Source: Beroe ovata (Eukaryota; Ctenophora; Nuda; Beroida; Beroidae). Taken from it: a stretch of 64,000 bases of DNA. Positions 31,323 through 42,938 of this stretch are shown one piece after another (positions within the stretch are counted from its first letter, which is position 1; the number at the start of each line of letters is the position of its first letter). Below the pieces are notes generated by a model, which made no database searches, was not told the DNA's origin, and saw only the letters and a program-made list of their open reading frames with translations. Both the position numbers and the translations under genes were made by a program. The DNA lies in assembly GCA_946803715.1 (NCBI GenBank), contig CAMPET010000221.1, forward strand, positions 1-64,000. The letters run 5' to 3'.

Positions 31323-32837
31323 GGAATGCAGGACCAAAGTGAACGAAACTATCAATAATGCACAAACAATATGATGGTATGAAAGGATCAAATGAAAACG
31401 ACAATGGGAGATTCAATAGAATTGAGATTCATGAAGAGCATGTTGATCACTACTCAACAACAGATTATGGCTTGTATTACCATATGGTCTTTGATTACTT
31501 AGTGCAGAATAATATTACCATGTGACAGCAGGAGAGAAAATCCTATTAAATCAGTGGTGAGTGAAGTGCCGATTTAGATATGTAGACGTGATCTCATATC
31601 ACAGGATATCCAGAATACGTCACCATCATATTCTAGCTAGGTACTATATTTCAAGGTATACATTTGTAATATGTTCAGCTTACCCTTTATTAGTCAGAAA
31701 CTTTGACTTACTCACCAATATGATGTTCTTGACTTAAGGGATTGATATCAGCAAGATTGTCATCCTGGATAAAATGAAAAAGTATAAGAGCATATAAAGG
31801 TTGACAATGATATGAATCATGCACAAGGCATGTCTTGGGATAATTCATTCCAAATCCAATGACCTCATGGCTCAAATGAAGAATGCTACATATTATGCAA
31901 TGTCTTCAGTCTTGTTGAAACTTTTAATGGTTAAGAACATTTGAATTGGTTATAAAATAAATAAATAGTATATTGAACTGTGAAAAGATTTTTTGAAATT
32001 AGACTGACTTATCATGATCAGATTGCATGTTGCAGTCATTTTTGATCTAGCACGCATTCCTTTGTTTGCACACGTTGCGTACCCGCTATTCTACTTTTGC
32101 GCGCGAAATCTCGCCAATTGGCAAAATAAAGCAACGTTAAATTCATAGTTCTCGTTGTCTGGCGATGCTAGACCGCTGATGCAAGCCGCGAAGCGGCTTG
32201 CGTCAGCAAGAATAAGTTTGAGCCGCGCGCGCGCAGAACGAAATTCTCGACAGGGGCTATCATCGATCGACAAAGTTCTCGCACTGCTTGACCTAAATTC
32301 TCCGCGCGTGCGCGGCGCGGCTCCGTGATCTTTGGCAGTGCAGCATTTCAGTTGGCCTGACAATGCTAGGCCCATCTGACGCAAGCATGGGCCTAGCTTT
32401 CATTGATGATCAACATGAATATTTAAATTGAAAATCATGAAAGCACAAAGAAGGCGCGCAATGACGCAATAAATTTTGCGCGCGCAAAATTATTTTCGCT
32501 GGCGCTTGTGTGCCGGTGTGCACACGTTGTGCGCATTATCTTACTCAGTGCTCAGTGAACTGAAAATTTTTTATAGACTGCATTGCGCGCTGGGACCAGA
32601 GTACGCAACGCGGGAACGTGGCGCTTGCCGTTTCACCGCTATTGTCAGCTGAACCTAACATGAACATGAGAACATCGCCATGCACATCGATTTGGAATAT
32701 GAAAAAAACAAAAGTTTGCTTCATGGTCACGCCTTACACTGGCCTAGCAGCCAATTGTTATTGCCCCAATTTCATGGTTTTTAATTACACATTAAGCGTT
32801 ATGTATGTGAAAAAATTCATATAGTATGACCACTTTG
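31323..32837. other. Intergenic region with hairpin-bearing CG-rich element
   Basis: AT-rich up to about 32030. At 32090-32610 it changes to DNA rich in CGCGCG with paired hairpins (see repeat entry). It separates divergent genes, so it should hold the NAGK promoter. Confidence 0.5.
32165..32395. repeat. Element bounded by two related hairpins (MITE-like)
   Basis: The left hairpin has GCAAGCCGC and GCGGCTTGC around GAA. The right hairpin has GCTAGGCCCAT and ATGGGCCTAGC. Both ends share the order ATGCTAGRCC then CTGAYGCAAGC, as if duplicated. No ORF with transposase features lies between them. Confidence 0.55.
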
Positions 32838-34522
32838 ATGCTGTATGGAGGTATAGATGGTGGTGGATCAGGCTCAAGATTCATAATTTTGCAAGAAGAT
32901 GGTAGCATTTTTGCAGAGAGTGAAGGGGAGTGTACCAACCAATGGGTAAATAAGTTTCTGGGCAAATCGTACTTTAGTACCAATTCTTTCATTTAATTCA
33001 AGCAAGTTATCTATTATATATCCAAACCTCTGGATAAATTTCTCAGCTGGTTGGAATTGGAAAAACTCTAGAGAATATTGAGAACATGTGGAGGACAGCT
33101 TTTCAGAATATAGGAATGGAGCCTGTAAAATTACAGAGCCTGGTATGCTGTTTTGAAGAATGTTATGTGGATCTCAAGGACTGTTCTAATTTTCATTTCA
33201 TTGAAATACATTTTAATTCAGGGGTTGTCCCTTTCTGGAACAGAAGCGCCTCATGTGAAGAAGGAAATTATGGATAAATTGCAGACAACATACTCATATA
33301 TGACTAGGAAAGCAGTTACAGCAAATGACAGCTGTGGAGCAGTATTCACTGCATTTGACAAAGGTAGATTACACCCTATAAATATGCCAGACAGTTATTG
33401 AGCAAAGAATCTGCAGGCACAGATTAAATATCACTTTTTAGGTGGCATAGTAATAATTGCTGGCTCTGGTTCTAACTGTCAATTGGTTTGTCCTGACTTA
33501 ACTCAAGTAGGCTGTGGTGGATGGGGTCATCTCTTGGGAGATGAAGGAGGAGGTGAGTGCTATATTCCATACTTATGTCACATGGAATGATCTAAAGCTT
33601 CAGGGTTCAACATAATGTCACTTCAGCTTATTCAATTGCACACAGACTGGTAAAAACACTGTTTGATGACATGGACTGCTTCCAGAAGTGTCCTTTTGAC
33701 ACAACCATAGCTTCAAATTTGGTATGGAAATACTTTGGAGTATCCAATCAGATGGATATGCTGCAATTCTACTATACAAAGTTTGAGAAGGCTCATATTG
33801 CTGGATTGAGTAAGATGATGGCAGAGGTAAGATCAGCATTATAACTTGCAATAAGGCCATCCTTCCACATTTATAACAATAAATATTAACTGAGGTTCAT
33901 AAACTTTATATTGTGTATTGGCGACTTAAACATGTTTTATGGGCTCAATCAGAGCATAAGGTTCCCTTGTATACCAGGAAGCAATTATCACATGTGATCC
34001 ATTGCTGCTATCATGTTTTGCATGGGCTGGGGAGCAGTACGCCACACAACTCTTGGGTGTGCTCACTAGATACAGGTTGGAATATTGTTAGTTATAATTA
34101 TGCCCTTGTAATTTGGGGTTTCATACTTAAAATAGGTGCTATTCAGGAAAGAGTTTGGAGAAGCATACAATCCACCAGATAATAGTATCGATGTTGTTTG
34201 CATGGGCAGGGTTTTTGACTCATGGGAGTTACTGGAAGAAGGTAGTTAATCCTGAAAAATGCTGATTGATTTGATTTGATTGGAGCTCTCGTATATGTTG
34301 GGTGTAACCATGTTTTTCTATCACACAGGTTTCAGCAATAGCCTCACACAATGCATCCAAGCGCCAGAGTTTGAGGGTTCTCTTCATGCTGGCATCAGGA
34401 AGATAAGATTAGTCAAGTTGTTAGGGAATGGAGCTCTTGGGGCTGTGAGATTGTGCAAACCTGAGATTGAACTAGATCATGATAAACTAGTTGATGTGCT
34501 TTACGAGCATAACATATCTTAG
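32838..34522 (+). CDS. NAGK: N-acetyl-D-glucosamine kinase
   Basis: Eight exons: 32838-32945, 33047-33142, 33222-33363, 33442-33552, 33627-33826, 33978-34075, 34147-34241 and 34329-34522. Total 347 aa, against 344 in human NAGK. The cytosolic enzyme phosphorylates GlcNAc from glycan turnover. Seen: the phosphate-binding start [18 protein letters not shown], the catalytic-region [12 protein letters not shown], the signature [11 protein letters not shown] and [13 protein letters not shown], and [16 protein letters not shown] near the end. All are collinear with the ASKHA-fold NAGK. For exon 7 I used the acceptor in CTATTCAG at 34146, because the earlier AATAG breaks the frame. The short 3' exon ends NIS. 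Confidence 0.95.
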
Positions 34523-34891
34523 ATTATGAGCAGATCTATAGTTTCCGTTTGTCAATACACTCACATTGCATGATCTGATTCTTATTATGCTATATCTTAT
34601 ATTGAATAAGCGTTTTTAAATTTTTATCTTGATTTTTAAAGGGTCTATTGTTTCAGAATTTATTCGAGCATGAATATGTGTTGTTATGTTATTGTATGCT
34701 AATTGAGCAATATTGCAAATCTAAGTTGATTTGTCTAGATATCACATTGCTTCCTCATTTCTAATGAGTAAAGATGTTGCTTTAATTCACTCTATAGCTA
34801 ATTATTTGACAATCTGTGGATCGCCCATTCCACCCCCCCTCTATTCAGTAATGGCTACCAAGTCAGTGCGTCACAGCACAGCTATTTTGTA

Positions 34892-37760
34892 ATGGGAGGG
34901 ACACACAGTGTGGGTAGGGATAATGATGAGCTGGTGGACATTCTCGTCCAGGAGAAATACATTGGTATGTTCGACTGTTTTCTATTATACACTTGAGTCG
35001 TGGTTGAGTTGTTCTTTCTGTAGAAGTGTAGATAGATCTCGATAGAATGATATAGATATCCTCTAGAATGATAACTCAGAGACATTGATTAACTTTGATA
35101 ACCAATAGTCTGTAGAATATGGAAATTCGGTAGATACCGAATTATCAATTCACATGAACTGATGCGTCAGTCTCCTCAGAAAGTGAAAAAGTGGAACAAG
35201 CTTTCAGACTAGTCGACAGAGGGGATTATATCAGTGGTTTTCCCAACACTCAAGTGTACGGTCCTGACCAGACCCTCCGCAAAACTGACACAACATACGC
35301 CCACCTCTCCGCTCCGTGCATATATGCCACAGTTGTAGAGACTCTAGATGTACAGGAGGGTTAGTTCTGTGAGAATATGTGTGTTGTGTTTTGGATTCGT
35401 TCCAATATAACATAGGTGTTGGGAATGTTGTTAGTTAATGTATGTACATAGTTAGGTAGCCGAATTTTATATTTTTCTGCGAATGGTTAATCCAAAAAGC
35501 GGGTTTGAATTGAAGGGTGCTGATTACCATTCTTCACACATCAATCATGGCATTATCCTAAATTTTGAGGTCTCCTCACCCCTCAGGAAACTCATTCCTG
35601 AATGTTGGTTGTGGTACCGGGTATCTCTCAACAGTCATTGGCAACCTCATTGGTCCATGTTAGTACTGAGAAATGATCGCTTCCACCCATCCCCAAGAAT
35701 AGAACTCACTGATCCTTTCTTCTCTAAATTAACATTCCACTTCCCCTCAATTCACGAGACTCAAAGAATTAACTCGTGCTGTGAATCATGAGATTCGCCA
35801 AGTTCCATGGTCAATTGATACCCCTGATTATAACCCCTCTCTCAGATGCTATTAATCACGGTATTGAGGTAAGGAAGAGGGCAGTGGCGCATGCGTACCA
35901 CTGTTTGGAACACTACATCACGCAGGGCATCATGTTCGATGCGTCATCACTCGCCATACCAGTGTTCGTGTACGGCAACGCACTTAACATTGACACTGGT
36001 TAGTTCCGGATATGTATGCGCATGAATATATGGAAACCTCTGTGTATCAAACATTGTATCTCAAAATGGTCGATATAACAGAGTTGAGTCATTGGACAAT
36101 GAGTTGGTGAATCCTTGATACCGATACTGTATCATGGTCATACCTGATAACATCGTGTTTTACCCTTTGTAATTCTTGAATATACCCCACTTTGGATTCA
36201 TCTGATACAAACAGAATAAACAGTCTATAATCTTGCTCATCTCTAAAGTTTGAGGCTCGACTAAACGCCATTTCATGTCAGGGTATCGGAAGTACGATAG
36301 AATATACGTGGGGGCAGCAGTACCGCAAGCACATAAAGACATTTTCTGTTCATTGCTCGCTGACGGCGGGAAACTAGTCATGCCCTACCTTAGCAAGGTA
36401 ATTACTGATCAATTAGTAAACTGTTAATTGTTAATCAATTAGCTCCAAATCCCCGATTATTGACCAGGATATAGAGATTTAGGTAAAACTTATAGACTAC
36501 CATGTCCCAATATTAGAAGAACAGGTGTTTCCAGGCTTACTTTGACCGTAGAATACGAATTTGAACTAGTTGTTGAGCTGTCTATTCGGGAAATCCATGA
36601 AAATTGACGCGGTTGCAGCGATAACTTAGACCGTGTCGACCTAAATCGCGTGATTTACAGTTCCAATCCAGACATTAATCTATGCATCCCCTACTGCATT
36701 ATCACTACCAATTCTATAGCTAATGATAGTAACTGAGTATGTGGTGGTAGAACTTACCGAAATAGCCAGCACTTTGAGTCTCACACTCGAGAATTATGGT
36801 AGTAATTCCCCACCCCCCCTTTGGGGTACAGCATGGGGGTACTGCGGCTACCTACTGTATTAGAATGGGGCATGGGTTTTCAAAATGACTGTAATCATTT
36901 TTGGAGACACACTCTGCTGTGTCATACGCTCACTGCAGTGTTACTATATATATTGTAGTGTCACGTGTGTCACAACATAATATAGTAGTGACACTATGAG
37001 TGTCTCGTTATATATGATGTGTGGGATTAACACCATTATATGGCAGTTATACTGAGAAGTCGGACTACAAGTAGGGTAATAGTGAGGTTTATCAGGCTAC
37101 TAATTAGGATAATTACCCTGTATTTACACTGTATATGATAGTGTAACAGGTGGTCTAGAGATGGGACATGGTGCGTCTGGGAGGGAGAGAGAGATGGGGC
37201 GAGGGGAGGGATGGGGCGAGGGGTACTCTATTCAGTGTTCAATAGGGTGGCCAGAAGATGGAATACATCATTTCTTAGATGTGGTGTAGCGTCAAGTGAT
37301 GATTATCATTCGATGAGCTAATGGGTCCCCTCATGCAGCTGGTTTGCGTCCATAACGAGAGCGGGACACTCAACTGGACGGATCTCCTGTCCGTCTCTTT
37401 CCGTCCACTCCTCACAAAGGAGATGCTCGCATCAGAGGACAGGGAGGTAGAGGAGGAATGTGAGGATAACGACACTATCATTCAGATAGGTGAGAACCGA
37501 CATTTCCTTCGTGAAAATCATACGTTTCAGGTTCTGTTTTGTGTCTGGGGGTAGGTGTACGGTTTTTATCAAATTGTCAATTAGAAAAAACTCAAAATAC
37601 GGCCTATACGGTGTCAATATGATTGAGTTTTGCTCCTTCATAATATGCTTCTCGTTACTGAAGTACACTCCCTCTCTCCTCAGATTCGCAGATACTGAGC
37701 CTCCAGGAGCTGTGCCGGTTACAAGTTTACAGAGCGCTTGGACGCGAGCGATTGGCCAAT
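34892..37760 (+). CDS. PCMTD1: PCMTD-type protein-L-isoaspartate methyltransferase-like protein
   Basis: Exons 34892-34964, 35180-35359, 35587-35652, 35846-35998, 36282-36397, 37339-37489 and 37684-37760; the 3' end is unresolved. The start MGGTHSVGRDNDEL matches MGGAVSAGEDNDDL of vertebrate PCMTD and keeps the Gly2 context for myristoylation. Seen next: EKVEQAFRLVDRGDY, HLSAPCIYATVVETL, SAM motif I FLNVGCGTGYLSTVIG, INHGIEV, DRIYVGAAVPQ and LADGGKLVMP. The last exon gives SLQELCRLQVYRALGRERL, like the elongin-binding BC box found in PCMTD proteins, which act as cullin-RING substrate receptors. After GCCAAT a GTGAGG donor is present; without splicing the frame ends at about 37861 in a CA run. 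Following exons probably fall at or beyond the N gap. Confidence 0.88.
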
Positions 37761-38074
37761 GTGAGGACCAATCACATCACTCCATTTCATCCATCATTTA
37801 TCACTCAATCCGTCACGGATATTATCTCCACACACACACACACACACATATATGTTTCAATAGAAGGGTGGTGCTGATTCTAATCTTTCGTACCACGTCA
37901 AAAATATGATGTCAAAATTCAGTCGCTACCTATTCGACTTTCAAATTGGAATTAGCAAGATGACAAAATCAGAATCCACATGACTAGGAGTGATAAAAAA
38001 CACGGTGCTTGCGCAGACAGAAACTTGCGCAAGACACACGCAAAATTTACCTCATATAGAATTTGTAAGTTTGA

Positions 38075-38410
38075 TTAGTGGTTTTCCCCAACCACTAAAC
38101 AATTCCCCTGGCCCATGTGTATAACATTGGGGGGGCTAATTCTTATCATTAGGAACTGGTGTTTTAGAGACATGAGAGTCGAGGCATGTGTGTCAAACGA
38201 GACGTCAATACATACCAGCATGTCTATCAACGCAGACACTGTCACTTGAAACTGCGTTGGACGGTCATACTTTCTCCCAAAAGTGACCGTGCGCGCGACC
38301 TGTGACTTGGAAATACCTGCGAGAAAGTGTGAACTCAAAACAACGTTATGTCTAGTGTCTACCTGAACTGTATCTCGGCAATGAGGTATTGTGAATGTTG
38401 AAAATGATGG

Positions 38411-38444
<34 letters not shown>

Positions 38445-38526
38445 NNNNNNNNNNNNNNNNNNNNNNNNNNNNNNNNNNNNNNNNNNNNNNNNNNNNNNTT
38501 TTTATTTTATATTTTTCACTCACAAA

Positions 38527-38574
<48 letters not shown>

Positions 38575-39125
38575 ATATCCTCTACGAGGAGAGGAGGGAG
38601 TAATGTGTGAGTTGGTGCAGAACAATCAGCAGCTCCTCCCAATTCTGCCAGGTCGTTATCAGATACTCCAGCGTCCTCTTATCGGTGTCATACTCTCTCA
38701 CTTAGTGCTAATGGAAAAGATCGCCAAACCATTAGGGGGTTGTGGGGTATTATCATATAGTACGGGGCCTCTGTGGGAACGTGAATTTGTCACAACATAA
38801 TTCCGCCATTTGCTGTTTATCTTTTCTTGAAATTCCATAATTTTATCCGAAATTTATTAATTTGAATTTGCGAAACAACATAAAATGCGTGTCATTAGAA
38901 TCTGATAATCCGATCGCGCGTGTGGTTCACAAATCGAAGTGTTTTGTATGAATTTATCCGTGGGAGGGGTAAATTGAAAACAAAATTGAAAATATTTGTA
39001 GAAATGGTTTGGGAGGGGCTGCGCCACCTGGTCAAGCAGTGGGGTGTAGGCGGCGTCGCGTTGGTGGACTGAGTGTCAGAAGTATTGATGAAGGAGCGCG
39101 CGTTTTGTTGCAAGTGTGAAGTCAC
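38075..39125 (-). CDS. Uncertain minus-strand gene flanking the assembly gap
   Basis: Three exon-like segments. The first, about 39034-39125, starts with ATG (MTSHLQQNARSFINTSD) and has an AG/GTGGCG donor. The second, about 38603-38710, reads YDTDKRTLEYLITTWQNW then EELLIVLHQLTHYSLL. The third, about 38230-38330, is bounded by CTCGCAG and GTATGT and reads ISKSQVARTVTFGRKYDRPT then QFQVTVSALIDML. The joins are not fully phase-consistent and a 54-N gap lies between the last two. I do not recognise the family. The segments look more protein-like than random, but this could be wrong. Confidence 0.3.
38445..38498. other. Assembly gap (54 N) between CA microsatellites
   Basis: CA repeats on both sides (38413-38444 and 38529-38572) suggest the assembly broke in a dinucleotide repeat. 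True gap length is unknown. Confidence 0.98.
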
Positions 39126-40992
39126 GCGTTGCTACGTCACGCATCACGTGACGCGTGTGCGCGCGAGGTGGCTCTGTCCCCTACTCACTGACTGCTTTGC
39201 TGCATATTTAGATCACTCTCACGCAGCCAATAGCAAGCGTGGGATTTGGTGTGGCCGGCCAATGAAATGTCTCCATTCTATCACGTGTGAAGGTATGTGC
39301 GTCCCGTGATCATTCACGAAATCCGCTCCGGCTACAGAAATTGCTGGGTTGTTATAAAAATTAGAAAGAAAACCGAACCCAATATTAAAACCTATTGGGT
39401 CATTATCATTGTTAAAGCCTGGCAATTTGTAACACGTTTTTCTCATCCCTCCTAATATGTACGAAAGTTAAATATTTTGCTAAACGTTTCGATGAATCTA
39501 CGCTAAAATTTCAAACTTTTAACATTCCTCTCTTTGACCGATCGCTATTTTCGTGCTCCTTCATAATATTCATTTGCGGAACAATATTCCCAATATTCTC
39601 ACGGCCGTTCGCTCGTCATCCTCTTCAGCAAAATAGTAATCGAGTCAAGCGCTGTCCTGCTAATAGCTGCTACCCTCACGTTAATGACACTACGATAATT
39701 ACGACATTGAGCTTCCAACCGGAACAGCAGCATTAGTGATAAGCACGCAAATTATAATATTTACCACTCAACTGAACACTATTAGAATCACATAATATTT
39801 TCAACAGTAGCGATCCTGACCCCTATAATTCCCATACGTCTATCGCAGGTGATGTTCTTTAAAACACTGTGTTTTTAACTTACGAGCAGTATAGTAATCG
39901 ATAGTAATTGTAGTTGTTTGGGCCATATATAAATCCCATGATATATGCGTCGCATAATAAATATATTTGAGAGTTTTCCCAGCGACAAACTGACTGGGTC
40001 TATAGCGATGTTGAGGGGGGGCAGACGGTAGACACCTATCACAGATTGGGACTGTATATTGAGTCCGTCCGCGGGGCTTGCCTCGAGAACCGTGAAAGTC
40101 CTGTAAATTTTACGAGCGACTACTGACTAGTTTATTTTGTTGGTTATTGATGCGAGCAGTATAGGTATGAATATCATTCATGTCGTGTGCAAATTTGTTC
40201 CCCGATTGTTCACAGGTCATTTTCAATCGTGCAGCGTGTCAACTTCGATAACGTTTTCTAGTTTTTTTGATTTTTGCAATGCGATGAATTTCTGCAATTT
40301 GAAGCACCAATTTTGCAACTCCCAGTTCCATGATTGCAAAATTTCATTTTTTTGCATCCGCGCCTTTCAAATCTCCCTTTTTGTGATCATCATACTTCTG
40401 ACAGTTTTTCGGAGCACAGATTTTGTAATCAAAAATTGACATTTTGACGGACGTCGAATGGAGAGACCCATATCTTAAAGTAAAGGGGTGTGTTTCGGTG
40501 TTGTCCCTATATCGTAATATTTCACAATTACAATCCAGCCACACGTGTGCAAGAGATAGCAGGAGCTATTAAGGTCCAATCATTACGATAATTGTTTCTA
40601 TTATCATACTATATTCGATATGATATGTCTCGCGTTGAGCCGTCAACCTCACAGCTTGCTTTGATCTTGATCGATGATACCTATATGATTTCGAAATTAA
40701 ACATTTCCATTAGTGTTTTACTAATCGGAGTGCCACACAGCATTTATATAGTGCTACCCGACACTCAGAATTCATTATTTCACGGCACCTTTTTGTCTCC
40801 GCACTGATGATTGTCAATTTAGTACGGAGGCAAGCGGAGGGGGGTTAACATAACTCAAAGCCCGCGTGTTTATAGTTGCCGTTGCTTGGATTTCTTGTTT
40901 ACGAATATTATATCTTACTGTAAAACCGCTAATTTCATTCCGCTAATCGACTCAGCAACCTTTGTCACCACTACTCTCCTCTCTCTCTATAG
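39126..40992. other. Spacer and probable homeobox promoter region
   Basis: CG-rich with CACGTG/TCACGTGA-type sites near 39143 and 39282, then AT-rich with no supported exon. It ends in a CTCTCTCTC run just before the homeobox ATG. Confidence 0.45.
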
Positions 40993-42231
40993 ATGTTTGA
41001 CAGCCCATTCTCCATTTCCAACATCCTCGGTCTCCCTTCTAAAGGGGGCAAGGACTCCGGAGTCTCACAGTCTAGTTACCTGCACGACAAGCACATGTCG
41101 TACAAAATACCGTACAATTCCGACAAGTCGTCTTCGTCTCTGTCGACTTCCTCGCCTCACCATCAGATCCTCAAGAAGAAACCAACTCCGGGAGGCACAT
41201 CAACCAGTTTGTCATCCAGCAGTACTAGTAGTAATAGCAGGTTAGTGTGGGGAGGGGGAAATGATGAAAATGATGCTGGTTTTGCTGTTAGTTTTCGGGA
41301 AATTGTTTGGTATGGGTGAGAATAAGTGAGTAAGAATCATAGTGGAGTGATAAACGCAGTTTTGCTGTCAAGATCAAACTTGACACCTCCAATTATCGGA
41401 TAACATCATTTTATTTTGTTTGTAGGCTTAGTAGGTACCTAGTGTCAATTCTAATAATTATACCCACGTCGAGCTGAAGTCTGTACCTATATAAAGTTAA
41501 ACAAACCGCTACAAATCATAGAAAAATGACGTTGGTGATCGAGTCTCAAGCCCTTATTAGGAGAAAGTTCGGAGTTTCCAAACGATCGATCTCAATTTCC
41601 CCCCGATCTCCAATATTCAGCGTCACGAAAGGGGGTTCATTCACTACTACAATTCACAGGAAACCAGGAAGCAGTGAGGCAGACGCCAAGAAAACAAAAC
41701 GGTTCAGATCATCATTCAGTTCGGAGCAGCTGCGTACAATGGAGGACACATTCCGACACAGACCATACCTGAGTACGGCTCAAGTGGAGGAACTAGCAGG
41801 TGTGTTTGGGGTGGAAATGGGGGTGGAAATGGCGAAGGTGGGTTCGAGTGTGGGTTCACACGTGGGAGGGTGAGTGTGTGATACTATTATAGGTGGGTGT
41901 GCAGCTTTTTCTTTGCGGGGTGTAGAATGGAAACTGTAAAATGGGAGAGGGAGTGTTGTTGTTGCACGACTACGATGAAATTGTGGGTCTGATACCTATC
42001 AATCCCCGCGCAGGCAACCTACAGTTGAGCAGCAGACAAGTTAAGATCTGGTTCCAGAACCGGAGGACAAAGTTGAAGAAGCAAGTTACACCAGTTCCCA
42101 TGGCGGGAACAGGCGGTCACAACGGCGCTAAATATCCCAACGCAACCATCTCACAGTACCTGTACTACATCCAGAACAGCAACACAGACATCATGAATAC
42201 GCTCAACAGATACGGCGATAGACGATACTAG
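40993..42231 (+). CDS. ANTP-class (NK-like) homeobox protein with Eh1 repressor motif
   Basis: Exons 40993-41240, 41621-41799 and 42014-42231: 214 aa. An alternative exon 2 acceptor at 41659 would shorten it by 13. Residues 4-12 (SPFSISNILGL) are an Eh1 motif, the Groucho-binding peptide typical of NK-type repressors. A Ser/Thr-rich linker follows. The homeodomain reads KRFRSSFSSEQLRTMEDTF, RHRPYLSTAQVEELAGNL, QLSSRQVKIWFQNRRTKLKK. R5, F8, F20, W48, F49, Q50, N51 and R53 are all present. The usual Leu16 is Met and position 24 is Pro. The C-tail is short (YLYYIQNSNTDIMNTLNRYG). An intron splits homeodomain codon 36. The subfamily is unclear; Emx, Vax and NK relatives are possible. It is not a clear Hox gene. 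Confidence 0.9.
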
Positions 42232-42236
42232 AGCTG

Positions 42237-42290
42237 TTGTCATGGTGACATCAATAACAGTAACAACTACAACGCAGTCACCATGACAAC
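42237..42290. promoter_or_regulatory. Exact 14-bp inverted repeat of an X-box-like motif in the homeobox 3' UTR
   Basis: GTTGTCATGGTGAC at 42237-42250 and its exact reverse complement GTCACCATGACAAC at 42277-42290, separated by 26 bp. It begins 6 bp after the stop codon. It could form an RNA stem-loop, or be two RFX-type sites. Confidence 0.6.
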
Positions 42291-42938
42291 AACTCGTGCG
42301 TGTTTATATGGTGGTCGTGTGTTGAGACAGGAACATTATAATTTCTCCCCCGGATGAATCATTGTTACAGATGTCTATTGCGGCTGTATGGGACGAAACA
42401 AAATTCAGATATTTTAATCGTTGATCTATTAACTAATAGGGCCTCGTTTCGCTGCCTTGTGCTGTATGCTTGTGCTTAAAGACACAAACGCACACAATAT
42501 ATATATTTGGATTATTATATTGGTTATTCCAATGGAAAGTGAAACTTTTGCACGACACAAATTATTCTTGTGTTTCAGAAACACTGTATTGCTATTTCTA
42601 AGTATGGTGACTGAAAAAAAACTTTGTTTGATTTGTGTGTTCAATTCACTGATGAATCAAATGATTGAGGTTTCTAATCTATGCGTCGCACGATAAATTG
42701 AGGTAAATATGTGCCGACTAAACGACTTTTAGCCTGACAAATGGACTCGGATTTGAACCTTGTTCCAGGTCAATGGAAGCATGCTTACCCTCGCCAGAAC
42801 TTAGGGTCTTATCCGGAAAAGTTTCAATTCTGTGAACGTCAATACCGAATATCAATTGCAAGTTCATTCATCCACACTCATGATTCGTAGTCGATGACAA
42901 ACTGAAGATTTCCCCGCTTCTTATTAACAATCACACAG
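42291..42938. other. Homeobox 3' flank
   Basis: AT-rich. One short exon-like start (MDSDLNLVP at about 42740, followed by GTCAAT) is out of phase with the next gene, so it is not annotated. Nothing else supported. Confidence 0.4.

Noticed and set aside
34076-34146. Apparent frame break between NAGK exons 6 and 7
   Set aside because: Using the acceptor CTATTCAG at 34146 rather than AATAG restores phase and gives the expected KEFGEAY sequence.
38359-38625. Frames of VCVCVC or THTHTH around the gap
   Set aside because: Translations of the CA microsatellite and N run.
40993-42231. Hox identity for the homeobox gene
   Set aside because: No hexapeptide, an N-terminal Eh1 motif, and a homeodomain more like NK/Emx/Vax types; no neighbouring homeobox gene is present.
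42740-42772. Short start exon MDSDLNLVP before the acidic gene
   Set aside because: Its donor phase leads to a stop codon in the next exon, so it cannot be the missing 5' exon as read here.
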